From: Hofstenia miamia
Taxonomy: Eukaryota > Xenacoelomorpha > Acoela
DNA: 64,000 bases
NCBI GenBank assembly: GCA_004352715.1
Contig: SCFE01000076.1
Coordinates: 756,658 to 820,657, forward strand
Direction of reading: 5' to 3'
Of the stretch, positions 26,571-37,524 are shown in pieces (position 1 is the first letter of the stretch; every line of letters starts with the position of its first letter). The translations under genes were made by a program, and so were the position numbers. The notes beneath the pieces are model-generated. The model was not told the origin of the DNA, ran no database searches, and saw only the letters and a program-made list of their open reading frames with translations.

Positions 26571-29500
26571 CTAAAAAATAGATTACTTGCAAGAGTGAAT
26601 TTTCTGATAATAAACAAATGAAGTAAGCGCTATAGAAACAATAAGTTACTTTAAACTGATTGCTTTTTGCAAAAACCCTGAACTGATTTGATTTTTTCAA
26701 TTTCATGAAGCAAAAAATATATTAACTCTCGATCTCAGGTTTATTAACAATTGATTTGAGTAATCCAATCTGCAAGAAAATTTCAGCTAAATTTTTAGAA
26801 ATTTTTTCTAGTTAGGTTATAGATTTGTAATCAATTTATATTACAATAATCGATTTGTTTAGAGAATAGCACACATGGAAAAACATAGAAGATTATAATA
26901 ATGACAATTATTTGTAAATGCTTGCAGTTAGTGGATTCGAAACCAGTAAATTACTTTTAGAAAAATTTCGCAACTATTAATTGTATTCAATTTCACTGCT
27001 CATTGCCATGACACCATTTAACATGTCTTTTTTTGATGACAATTTCATCTACAATTATCAAATAATAATATTTGTCAATATTTATCAGCATCAAATAGAG
27101 GAGATGCCTTAATAAAGATAAAAGCCTAATAACGATGTAAACTTCTGATTGTTTGCAAAATAAATTTCAATAGTGTATTGCTTAAGCAAATTTAATTTCT
27201 TATTTTTGTAAAAATTAGCTTTGGACAAATCAAGTATTCAATATTAAAAATGACATTCTAGTCAATTGAAATAACTAAAACAATCATGTTATAAAGTCAA
27301 AAAATAAAATCATAGGCCAATTGAAGATCAAATCTGAATTAAGAAATTTAAAGGACGACGGTTGGTTTATTAACAACTTATTGAGATAGGAAAAGTCTAG
27401 AAATTTTGTTAAGCAAGTTTAATATTTAGTGGTAGAGTTGGAAAAAATAATGCATATGGACATACTGTCTTTCTGAAAGAAATGATAAATAAGCTTATAA
27501 AGATAAAAAATTTATATATTATATTAAATATATATATAAAACAAATAATATATTAAATAATGAAGAGGAAGAGAAATCAATATTTTAAAAAATGATGTAG
27601 ACAGAGTTAGACAGTCCGACTAACATTTGTACAATAATATTTCTTCACATCTATATTTATCTTCACAGCTCAAGCAGTGACTAAAATGTATATTAAATAC
27701 AGTGTAGACCTAGCACATTACTAACATATTGCAAAAATATCTACGGCTGCAAAGCTTGTTTAGAGTCTTTAATTACTTAAGGAAGTCCAAATGTGCGTCT
27801 ATGAAGACTTAGAGCACTTTGGAGGCTCTTCTGTATATTTCAAATGCAAGGCATTCATACGGATAGTATATCTATTTGTAATCCCGGTAATCGCAGGAAT
27901 TCTAATCACGTAATTGAAAATTCGTCTGAAGTTACGCCCCTAATAATAGAGATGTGTAAAAGCAAAAAATTACGAAAACAAATGTAATCAGATTTCAGCT
28001 TAAAGACGATCATTGATGTGCATAATCAAAACTAATTGATTAAAATATTTTTAAAAACAAATTATTTAAAATTACAAACTGCTTGAGTAAAACTTACGCA
28101 ATTAATAAATGCAATAAATTTAAATATTTATTATCAAAATATATTTCTTGATGGTATATTTAAACCATTAGTGATTTAGTAGAGTTCATTACCATAAAGT
28201 GCAAAGGGTTAAATTAAGATTTCGGGTTTCTATAAGAAACATATACTTACAATAAATCCAAATGTTGCTCCTTTATGATTAGCAAATTTAATAAAGAATC
28301 CTAAAATAAAAACACCCATTATTGGACCACCAATCATTCCAAAAAGTCCCAAGGCTGCTTGTAGCACTTGACCACCACTCCCTGCAAACCAGGCCAGCAC
28401 CAAAGCAAGCAAACCATAAACTACGGCCACTAGTTTTAGAGCATGAGTAATGGCACTGCCTGAAAATTTATGCTCAATGTCAGGATAAAGGCCTTTAAGA
28501 ATGTCTTCTAAAGTTACTGCTGCTAATGCGTTTACACCTGATGATACAGTGCTCAATGCACCACTGAAAATCGAAGATACGAACATCCCTGGAAAGCCTA
28601 AAATGTTCAAAGTTTAATAAAAATAATGCAACTTTTATTGAAAATTGCTGTAAATATTGTAATATTTTGATTAGAATATAAAATGCTGAACAAAAATTTT
28701 GATTTTATTTACATCCCTCAAATTACATAAGTTATTCGACACAAATCTTTGCATCGTTACCAATTACCGATTTGGAAACATACTTCTGCTTGTACATAGT
28801 ATTCATTGGAATTATTACAAACTGATGTTATTGTCAGTTGTCGATATGTTTCTTTAAAAATATTAGACAATCTTCTAGTTATTTCTGAGCTAAATTCTTA
28901 CGGAAATCTACATCTAATTTAGTGTCTTAATCCTTAACATGAAAAAGTTAATCGCAACGTTACTTAGGCCAACTTCGGTTTACTACATTTCATGCTACTT
29001 TTGGATCTCCTACTTACTCTCCTAGCACATCTGCCCGATAACCTACATACCTAATTGCTGAAAATTCTATATGTCAGGTACAATGCTTCTCTGCCGCACA
29101 CAAAATTTTCATTGTGTGTTGAAAAGTGTGACGTGCAAATTCCGGTGACTCAAATCTTCTGGCGGAGATGGGAAAATATCATATGTCGGTTGTTTTAACT
29201 AACCTCGGCCTGTTAAGTGTGCTAAGTTGTTTGCTTCTTCCAATTACTCATGTGTGTACTACATTATTTCAATTTTACCAACTTTAATTTTAACATTTAC
29301 AGTAGATTTTGGTGTAGGGTATTACAAGTTATTTATACATATCATTATTCAACGTATATTTGTGAAGTGCATTGAATGGGACAAAATTGATATTAATTTT
29401 CAGTGTAAAGTGATTTTATAGTAGAGATTTTAACATACATCAATGTTCTTTAAAGTGATATCCCAAATTTATTCAATGATGATAATCTATAACATCTCCA

Positions 29501-30526
29501 GTAACACTTTATTTACCTAATGAGAGGGTTTCTTGTTGATTCCCATGGGTTTTTTTACTTAGAGAATTCTATTGTTACAACTTAAATATTTGATTATTTA
29601 TTTATAAAAAATTAATGCAGTTTTGACCAGGCACCCTCTCATATGCTAAATATGTGTTGTGTGAGATGTTATATATTAATTTTATGGTTTTAGGCACAGA
29701 GGTCTATCATTAGTGAACACATCTTATCTTAGATATTACATTAAAACTCAGTAATGAATACAATTTAAATCTTATTAAAACACAGTAAGAAATTTATGTT
29801 GAGACTACATCTTTGTATTTATTATAGTTTCTTCAATGCACGATTGTTTTTTCACCTTAATTAATGACACCTGCAAAGATAGTTAAAGAAATTCATGGAA
29901 TCAAGCAACCTAAACTAAATCAGTTTCTGTATGGCCAGGAGATGGATGAAAACACATTGATGTAAATATACCAATTTAACTTGCAGTGCGCAGAAAAACG
30001 TTATTTACAATAACTGATCAATCAAAATACGTATCGTGTGTATACGGTGCTGACTAAGTCAACTATTGCAATTATGGCATTCTCACACTTAAATTGGTGT
30101 CAATTGGACATTTTCAAGCATCTCAGCTTTCATTTGTGGGACATAAAACATGACGGTCATAAAAATAAAAGAAATTTAATTATTTTCTAAAACAAACCTT
30201 CGAGTTTGATGATCTTTCAATGTCATTGGTTATGTTATGGGCAAAACAATTTATTTTTGTTTGCTACTAATAAAAGAATCCTACCTGGAACTTTTCCAAA
30301 TATATCCATTACTAAATACGGTAGAATCTGATCAGCCTTAAGGATTTCCTTAAGATTTAAAGGATCACAAAAGACATAATGTGTGTAAGCCATTAGACCG
30401 GAAGCTCCGCAAACCAACATTAAAAATATCAATCCTGGAATATTCAAGTATACTGCTTTTTGGGCGTCTGACTTGTGTTTGACAGCGACATATCTTTGAA
30501 CCTAGGGAAGAAATGGGTATTATGTT

Positions 30527-30566
<40 letters not shown>

Positions 30567-33500
30567 TAAATAAGCATTTGATAAAATATAAATCTAATAA
30601 AGTTCCCTCAGACTTGTCAGCGAGGCGAAATGTCTAGGCTTGGTTCGACTCGTCTCATAAAAGCTTTCAATGAGGCTCGCCTTACCTCTCAGAATTTCGA
30701 TTATTTAAAAAATCCCGGGTCGTTGACAAGTCTGACTTGACTATTTGAGTAATCTTTATATTTCAAGCATAAAAATTTAATTTTTTGTACTATGTCAAAA
30801 GTATTTGCAAATTCGATCTCATTAAAACAACACATCAAATTATTGCAATAATTGTCATCAGAAATCGCGGCCCAAATCTATTTGAAAAATATAGAACATT
30901 TTTTGGGGAGGCTCTATGTTGGAGGCGGAATAAGAAATTAACCAACCAAATCGGCAAATTTGAAAAACTGATCCAAATACATCCGACCCCTTTATTTACT
31001 ACAGGAAAGAGTTTAGGCAATTAATATATTAAGGTTTGTCAAAATGATATTTTCGAAAACACTTTTTTAATGTTTCACCAAAATTCCAATGTAGAAGCAA
31101 ATTAATACATAATTTAAAAAGTTCAAAATATTTTAAATATTCTCGATAAGGGCCTAGAATCAGTATATGACGGATCAACCCGTTTTCATAAACACAAAAA
31201 TTATAATTGCATATTTTTATAAAAATTTAAATCCAATTGAAAGTTAATTGAGCATCCTGTGTGAAGAATAGAGAAATCTTCAAATTGAAAATCAGAACCT
31301 ATTCTGCTATTTTGGTGAACATTTCTTTAAAATTGTTTGTTCTTATACTGAAGGTTTGTTTTAATATCACCTAATAAAGTCCTATAAATTTAGTTTTGAA
31401 TTTATCTGACATTTAAGCAAATTTCTTTAATATATAGGTAATCAGATTCTTTATAAATGGTAAAGTACTGTACTAACTTGAGACTGATTAGATCCATAAA
31501 TAGCTAGCCATGTAAAAATTCCCCCAAATGCTAGAGACCAAGCGGTGTGCCTAACAGTTGGATCAGTTCTAAAATCGGAGAAGTTTATTCTTTTCCCTAT
31601 TGTTGAAACTTCAATTACTTTGCCCAGCCCGCCAACTTGAATCATTGAAACTATGAGAACAGTGAGCATTCCGCCCAGCATAATAACTGTTTGTAGCACG
31701 TCTGTATATATAACGGCCTTCATACCTCCTAAAAAATTTAAATGAGATACAAGATTTTAAAATTAATCAATCTATACTACTGTCATCTGGCAAACACAGT
31801 AATTCACTAAATTTTCAAAATTGACTTTTTCATGAAAATCTGATGCTTTACAAATTTTACATCATGTGGCAGAAATATTTTTTTCAGGTTGGCCCTCTTA
31901 ATGGTGTTTATTTGTGGTTGGCAGAATTCAGCATCTCCTATTTGAAATAGTCAGCCAAAACACAAAAATTTTACTTTAATTTTCACTGTATTACTGTGTT
32001 TTGCCAGATTACAGCAGTATAAATGTTTATATAATTCCAAGTCTCAAGCTACAATTTTTATTGGCTTTATAAAATATTATTATACTGTATGATCTTTCAT
32101 AATATAAACTATATATCATTTTTATTTTAATGACAACCTAAATATTTTGTTCCTATTTATGATAGTATTAAATCGCATTAGCATATTGTTGCACGGAATA
32201 ACAATACATTTAATATCTGTAAACAGTTTCTCAATTTAAATTGCGCAGTCTGATGCCTACGCGATTTGGGCTATGTTAAACAAAAAACGTGGGGATTTAC
32301 TTTAGCGAGTAACCCAATAATTTGGTTTTAGCAAAACTATCTGCGGTTTGTAAACACTATCTACGGCTTTTTTCTTTATTATGTCCTTCATTGCTTAGAA
32401 TATTTATATTTCGATTGATTTCCAGTTTTTTTAGCTTGTCTACATGGTTTACTCTAATTTGTATAATTCATTTCAAAGAGATGCAAAGTCCGTTTAGAGA
32501 AAATTACTTATGACTAACTTTGTTCGGAACATGTCATTCTTAGTTTGCTTAGATCTCAACGGAAAAACACTCTTAACATATTCTGTGAGCTTTATTTTAT
32601 ATTACTTAAATAGGAAATAAAAACTCACGTGACACATTGCGTTTTTAGTAATTGCTTCTCTTAAAACAAACATCTATTTTGTCCTGAAATACCCATGTAT
32701 CTTAAAACCTGTCCCCACAAATAATAGCCAATCAAATATAAAATACTATGAGTTTTAATAATAACATAGTAACTTAAGTCAATACAAGTAATATCATTTA
32801 TATGTATATGCATTTCATTTAAATGTGAACTGCATTTAAATATTTAGGACATTGGATATCTCAGCTTGACCTTACCCAAACTCGACCCGTCTTACAACGA
32901 TGCTAACATTTTTCTCTGTGAAGGGACTTACCGATTGCTGTGTAGAATGTGCAGACCCCACCAACTGCTAGTAACGATCCTGACATAGACATTCCTGTCA
33001 CTGCGTTTAGAGCCAAGGCTGGAGCATAAAGAACAATTGCAAGATAAATTACCATGTTGAAAATATACAAGCAGGCTATGAGAATCCGAAGGGCATGACC
33101 AAACCTTTCTTCAATATAACCGAATGCACTAGTTATCTATACAGCATTTGTAAAAACATTAACTATAAGTACTTTCATAATTCAAATTTTTCATTTCATT
33201 GGAGAACAGCAATTATTTTACAAACTAATAGTAAGCCCTTTCTTTTATTCATATTGTAAATATATTAGTAATAAGGAATAAGATTGGGTTAAAATATTAT
33301 CAGTTTGGATATACTTTAAATTTTGAAATGCAATTTGTAGTTATAAATCATTAATCCAAATATTTCATTGATGCCTGATTTTCCGAACATTCAATTAATA
33401 TTCTGTATTAAGTGGAGAGCAAATTATTGTAAAAATGTATTTTCTTAGTAATTTTAATATTTGATAAAATATCGTCATTAGAGATGAGCGCGGTGTAGAG

Positions 33501-34090
33501 TTTGCGAAATTATTTTAACCTAGGTGAAAGAAACATAACCGCTAAACACCTCAATGCGCCTTTTTAGGGCAAACCACCGCAATAAATGAAATTTTACCGC
33601 AACAATGACGATTTTTATTTTCCTAAAAAACATAGATATTTCTGAATTGTTTTTTAGAGTTAGGGATCATTCGTAGAAAAGCATAAAGACAAATTCTTAG
33701 GTTTTTTGTCATTTCGCTCAATTTTATTAGGGTAGTATCAAATTTTCTATGAAATATGTAAAAATTACATACCTGTAATCTGTGAAAAATCGGAATGAAG
33801 ACATGCGCAGTGATAGGTACTACAAAAAAGTATGAAAGGCTTAAATACCAGTACATAGTGCCCGAAATGTACAATTCACTGGGGGTGCCTAACAACGTGA
33901 TCGCTGACATAAAGCTCGCTAGCAAAGACAACGAAACTGGAAGCCATTGCGCTTGTCTATCCGCCATCAGCCATTCCTTAGTTGTTTTCTGACGGCCTCC
34001 AGTTAATGCATAGTAAACTCCAATCAATGCCGAAATTAGTAGCAAACAGCCAAATACGAAGTAGTCAAGTGCCGCGAACTTAGCAACCAT
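26151..34090 (-). CDS. Copy A: SLC5-family Na+-coupled monocarboxylate/vitamin symporter, complete, 6 coding exons
   Basis: Joined exons 34090-33773, 33136-32932, 31728-31478, 30501-30285, 28597-28251 and 26570-26151 give an uninterrupted 585-aa protein; all introns are GT..AG. Known SLC5 members are LeuT-fold symporters that use the Na+ gradient to import solutes across the plasma membrane; SLC5A8/A12 carry lactate, pyruvate and short-chain fatty acids, and SLC5A6 carries biotin and pantothenate. Visible hallmarks are the GGRQKTTKEWLMADR loop after TM1, TASFMSA-like TM2 (SLLASFMSA), YAPALALN in TM4, GGMKAVIYTD before TM6, GSNQSQVQRY after TM7, and the TM9 signature STVSSGVNALAAVTLED, which contains the hydroxyl residues expected at the Na2 site. 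About 13 membrane segments are apparent and the length fits the family (about 600 aa). The start is chosen because MVAKFAALDY aligns with MAAKFAVIDY of copy B. A paralogue lies about 15 kb upstream in the same orientation. Family assignment is firm; the substrate is inference. Confidence 0.93.
27870..27941. other. Possible solo transposon end in intron 5 of copy A
   Basis: Reads outward as TAGGGGCGTAACTTCAGACG on the minus strand from 27941, a sequence style common at hAT ends. No partner end or target duplication was found. The remainder of intron 5 (26571-28250) is AT-rich with no other feature seen. Confidence 0.2.
28251..28597 (-). CDS. Copy A coding exon 5 (residues 331-446; TM9-TM11)
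   Basis: Acceptor CATTTTAG|GCTTTCC and donor ATT|GTAAGT; 347 nt, leaves in phase 0. It carries the sodium:solute symporter signature in TM9 (SGALSTVSSGVNALAA), followed by VTLEDI, TM10 (LKLVAVVYGLLALVLAW) and TM11 (GLFGMIGGPIMGVFILGFF). The SSG/STV hydroxyl residues of TM9 match positions known to bind Na+ in LeuT-fold SLC5 proteins. Confidence 0.94.
29520..29642. repeat. Short inverted-repeat unit in intron 4 of copy A
   Basis: ATGAGAGGGT at 29520-29529 is the exact reverse complement of ACCCTCTCAT at 29633-29642. The 123-bp unit could be a small MITE, but no clear target duplication is visible. Confidence 0.35.
30285..30501 (-). CDS. Copy A coding exon 4 (residues 259-331; TM8)
   Basis: Acceptor CTTCCCTAG|GTTCAAAG and donor CCAG|GTAGGA; 217 nt, ends with one base of a Gly codon. 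It starts VQRYVAVKHKSDAQKAVYLN, the intracellular loop that follows TM7 in the family, then TM8 (GLIFLMLVCGASGLMAY) and the loop ending DQILPYLVMDIFGKVPG. A (TA)n tract lies 27 bp upstream of the acceptor in intron 3. Confidence 0.93.
30529..30562. repeat. (TA)n microsatellite near the intron 3 acceptor of copy A
   Basis: Pure TA repeat immediately upstream (minus-strand sense) of the acceptor of exon 4, in the branch-point region. Confidence 0.95.
30608..30735. mobile_element. 128-bp MITE-like unit in intron 3 of copy A
   Basis: TCAGACTTGTCA at 30608-30619 is the exact reverse complement of 30724-30735, giving 12-bp perfect terminal inverted repeats. The interior is GC-richer than the intron and has a further complementary pair (AGGCGA and TCGCCT). 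No clear target duplication was identified. Confidence 0.5.
31478..31728 (-). CDS. Copy A coding exon 3 (residues 175-258; TM6-TM7)
   Basis: Acceptor TTTTTTAG|GAGGTATG and donor CAA|GTTAGT; 251 nt. The split Gly codon completes the SLC5 motif GGMKAVIYTD. It encodes TM6, an extracellular-type loop with INFSDFRTDPTVRHT, and TM7 ending WLAIYGSNQSQ. The donor GTTAGT is weaker than GTAAGT, but the homologous junction in copy B (CAG|GTAATC) falls at the same codon. Confidence 0.92.
32932..33136 (-). CDS. Copy A coding exon 2 (residues 107-175; TM4-TM5)
   Basis: Bounded by acceptor CTGTATAG|ATAACT and donor ATCG|GTAAGT; 205 nt, enters in phase 0 and leaves one base of a split Gly codon. It begins ITSAFGYIEERFGHALRIL and carries TM4 (IYLAIVLYAPALALN) and TM5 (SLLAVGGVCTFYTAI), both strongly conserved SLC5 segments. 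Confidence 0.93.
33471..33612. mobile_element. 142-bp MITE-like unit in intron 1 of copy A
   Basis: ATCGTCATT at 33471-33479 pairs with AATGACGAT at 33604-33612, and the inner arms pair again (GCGGTG..GTTTGC near 33490-33505 with GCAAACCACCGC at 33569-33580). The unit is locally GC-rich. It could fold as one long imperfect hairpin. Confidence 0.5.
33773..34090 (-). CDS. Copy A coding exon 1 (residues 1-106; TM1-TM3)
   Basis: Begins at the ATG at 34090 and ends at the donor CAG|GTATGT (33772 downward), phase 0. It encodes the short N-terminus, TM1 (about residues 9-29), the conserved ALTGGRQKTTKEW loop, TM2 (about 49-70, with GTPSELY at its end) and TM3 (about 80-102). Eighteen nucleotides upstream of the ATG there is a good acceptor (TTTTATCTTAG|AGAGG at 34110/34109), so a non-coding leader exon or a trans-spliced leader is plausible. 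Residues roughly 27-83 are identical in copy B. Confidence 0.93.
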
Positions 34091-34349
34091 TTCTTCACTA
34101 TTTGCCTCTCTAAGATAAAAGTCAAGTAAATATAGATTTGGTAAACATAAATGTATTTTAAATCAAATTTTCGTAAGTGTTTCAACATTTTAAGTTTAGA
34201 ACATCAGAATTCATATTAACCTAAAATAGCCTGGGGATTTCTAAAAAATTTTTCATGATCCTTTAAAAAAATTTAAACGTTTTAGCTCAAAAACTATTAA
34301 GGGTGTGCTCAATCTGAAAGCACTACATGATAAAGGAGAGTCTCCTCTT

Positions 34350-34475
34350 TTTTCTCGCTGCAAATCCGCGCGCTGGTCTTGTCTTACCGGGCGTGCCATT
34401 CGCGAAGGCTCCGGTCGCAGGGGCCTTCAGCCCCGCGACCTCTGGCTTTGTGCACGGCACGGCACACCTCAATGG
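34350..34475. promoter_or_regulatory. CpG-rich patch with strong hairpin upstream of copy A
   Basis: About 125 bp rich in CG dinucleotides within AT-rich DNA, 260-385 bp upstream of the copy A ATG. It contains GGTCGCAGGGGC (34413-34424), which pairs with GCCCCGCGACC (34430-34440) through 11 bp with one bulged A and a 5-nt loop. It could be a small promoter-proximal CpG island or a transposon relic; no equivalent is seen upstream of copy B. Reading frames across it look fortuitous. Confidence 0.35.
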
Positions 34476-35588
34476 GTTTGGAAAATTTTTGAACATATCA
34501 AGAAACAGTCAAAGTTTTTTAAAACTAAGTATGGAGAGAATTCAAATCTTTTTCAAAAATTCGAAAATTTTTAAGAAAACTTGTTAATATATTCAACAAT
34601 CTCTGCCACAGCAATAAACTTTAATAAAAATTTTCAACTTTACATTAATGTATATTCCCCAATAGACCTAACCACGCCCCAAGATTTTCAAATTTGGAAG
34701 TGGCTTGGAGAAAATTCTTTGTAAATTTGGAAATACGGTTTGTCCTTCAAAACGGACGCTAGGCTGTTTAAGGCTAAACGAAGAATAAAAAAATTACATT
34801 CCTACTTAAGTCCTTCTTCACAAGTTCATTAGTGCTGCGTAAGAATTTTTGTTCAAGGTTAGAATTTCTGTGGTTCTAAACATCCTGGTACTTGTTTTTG
34901 TCAAAAAAGATTTTTTCTTTAGTAAATTTCTCCAAATTTGCTTAACGTGGACAATGTTTCTCTAGTTTACTTGACTTTAATTACAGTTCCTTTAAGCTTA
35001 ATTTGCATGCATTGATGTATCATTACTTATTTGCACAAGCAAGAAGTTATCTAATTACATTTTATTTGACGTAAAAGATGAAAAGTATCTTTGTTAGACG
35101 AAAGACAAAAATATACTGTAATTATTCAATACGACCAACATTTCCGCTACTAATGATCAATGCTGAATTCATATGGAGGTCGAAAACTTCGATTAACAAT
35201 TTTACTTCTAAATGATGTGAATTAAGAAAGACAGACCTTTCTCATCATAGCATCTGACTCTGACTCATATATTGTCCTTATTTTGCTGCTATAAGTTCTT
35301 ATTCTGCTGATATAAGCAAAGAATTAAGCAGATCTATTTATTTAAATAGAATTGCTATTCTTGTTAACTATATACATCAAAATACTTCCATCAACTTGAA
35401 ACACGTAAAAACATCACTAAAAGATCTCTCCCGATAACAGTTTTTAAATAACTTTGACTATTTTATTAAAAATAATTGTAAGAAACATGCAATATGTTTA
35501 TGTCGTTTCTACAGAAGGCCTTATGTACATTATTATGTGTAAATTTATTATTTATACTACTTTTTAGTGTCCATATATGGATAATAGA

Positions 35589-35653
<65 letters not shown>

Positions 35654-37049
35654 AAACAGACAAAAAACTATTGGCAATAAGTTAGTTTTCTTATCAGTGA
35701 TTTAAGCAATTTTTATATTTAAGAAACTAACATTGAAGCTTACAAAGTAGTGATGAGTCTTATTCAAGTACTTTTTAGCCCGTGCCGGCCTTCATGTCCT
35801 GCTTATCGAACAATATCTGAAACCACATGACATAGATTAATTGTAATATATGCATATAAAAATGGATCAATCTTTGTTCAAAAGACCATTTACATATTTA
35901 TTGAATTTAAAATTAAGTTGACTAGATATTTTTAAGCGAATTAATATCTAAAATGCAGCTTAAATTGTTTAACTGGTTCTCATTGCTGTATATCCCTAAG
36001 TGAAAGTTTGGTCTCATTACATGTATGCATACGATGTGCTAATTAAAATGGTAGGACTTTAAATATATAAGCATATATCAAAAAATAAAGTTCACAATGT
36101 GCTAATCACTAATTGCATTGGTTATTAGATATTTGAGAGAAACCATACTAAACATCTATAGATATGCCAAACCAAACGTAAGAATTGATGATTTAAAATT
36201 AATATCATCTGATGCAAAAACTATTTAAAAAATTATACATTAAAAATGATTGAAGTCTCCTACAAAATATATAAAGATTTATTCTAAAGTTTTATAAAAT
36301 AACCTTTAAACGTAGCTAACGTGCGTTCAGCGTTTTAATAAATGATTAGATCGCCACGCAGCGAGTTAATTAGGTCTCATCAACTTGACTTAGCTTCCGT
36401 CTCCAATCAAATCATTTACTTTGCAATTTACTCCTACTGGAAATTATTAATTGGTCCCGAAGTTGAACTAATGAGTAGTAAGCAAATAGCTTCATTTAAT
36501 CAAAAGCAAGTAAGGCAATAATTGTCCATATTTTCAATATTTTCAATGAGTTATTTCATCTGCAAAGGAAGGTCATGTATGTACGCTTTCAGGAGTGTTA
36601 TGTATTGTTTGCATAAATTTTTTTAGATTTTTGCATAGGAAATTTACTTTCTAGTACTAGTGATGTAATTTTACTGCTTAATACATTTTGCTTGTGCTTA
36701 TATAAAATGGTTATGAAACGAAAATTCGTAGAAGTTGTAGTTGGATCAACTTTTGATTAGTTCAAGTACATTATATCTTAACTGAATTTACTTGGATTGG
36801 GTTGGTTCAACATTAATTAGTTAAAATTTGAGAGGAGTTGAGTCACCACATCCTACCCATTTCTGTTTAAAACCCTGCACTGTAGACGATAGACGTTAAC
36901 CAAAACAATAAGCAAATTATCAAAAGTTTGGCTTAGGAATTTATTGATGGCAGCTTCTTATAATTTATCATTCTCGCCACAACAATTTTGAATTGAGTTT
37001 TTGAAAATGCTTTAATCCTAATTCTACTAAAAATTTTACCTAAATTTCC
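34476..37049. other. Upstream flank of copy A, no gene seen
   Basis: AT-rich sequence with a (TTA)n microsatellite at 35590-35652. A hAT-style start TAGTGATGAG occurs at 35748 and a possible inward-facing end near 36850 (GTCACCACATCCTA), but flanking octamers do not match. No leader exon of copy A could be recognised. Confidence 0.6.
35590..35652. repeat. (TTA)n microsatellite
   Basis: About 20 uninterrupted TTA units; the frame reading poly-Tyr over it is an artefact. Confidence 0.95.
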
Positions 37050-37524
37050 ATAAATAAATTTAAAACGCGCATAACTCACTAACTAATGAAGATATTTGAA
37101 AATCTGAAAACGTCACAAAAAAGAATTGTCTTCTCTCTTTTTCTACTTAAATTGCGATTATGCCCGAATCCAGTGATTCCAGCGTCTACTGCGCAGTAAC
37201 CGATGACTTTGTGAACTTCGCGGCAGGAATAGATTCACAAAGTTTTTCTTCAGAAATCAAAATATTTCAAGGTATTTGCGGGTTTAAATGGACATTAGGC
37301 CACCTCATTATCTGAACACTAGGTATGGAAATTATTTGAATGCTTTTTCAAAAAACGGATTTTTCATCAAAAAAGCTTCATATTTGCATGTACTTCAGCC
37401 ACGAAAACGAGTTTTAGCACAAATCTTTATTATTGAATGAACGAGCCCAACCCCATTGATATGTCCATGCAAAGGCTTTCAATATATCTTAACAGACTTC
37501 GATAAAATTGTTTAAAAATGTATA
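37050..37524 (+). repeat. Dispersed repeat, copy 2
   Basis: Second, longer copy of the repeat at 10895-11212, collinear with it. The additional internal stretch (about 37100-37230) includes a GC-richer patch near 37160-37230. Either copy 1 is deleted or copy 2 has gained sequence. Confidence 0.7.

Noticed and set aside
34305-34587. Two overlapping plus-strand frames over the CpG-rich patch
   Set aside because: Both frames are open only because the short GC-rich patch lacks stops; flanking codons are AT-rich noise.
35494-35685. Frame encoding poly-Tyr
   Set aside because: It reads a (TTA)n microsatellite with no coding context.
35748-36860. A possible fifth hAT element with TAGTGATGAG start
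   Set aside because: The best candidate right end near 36850 has neither a convincing inverted match nor a matching flanking octamer.
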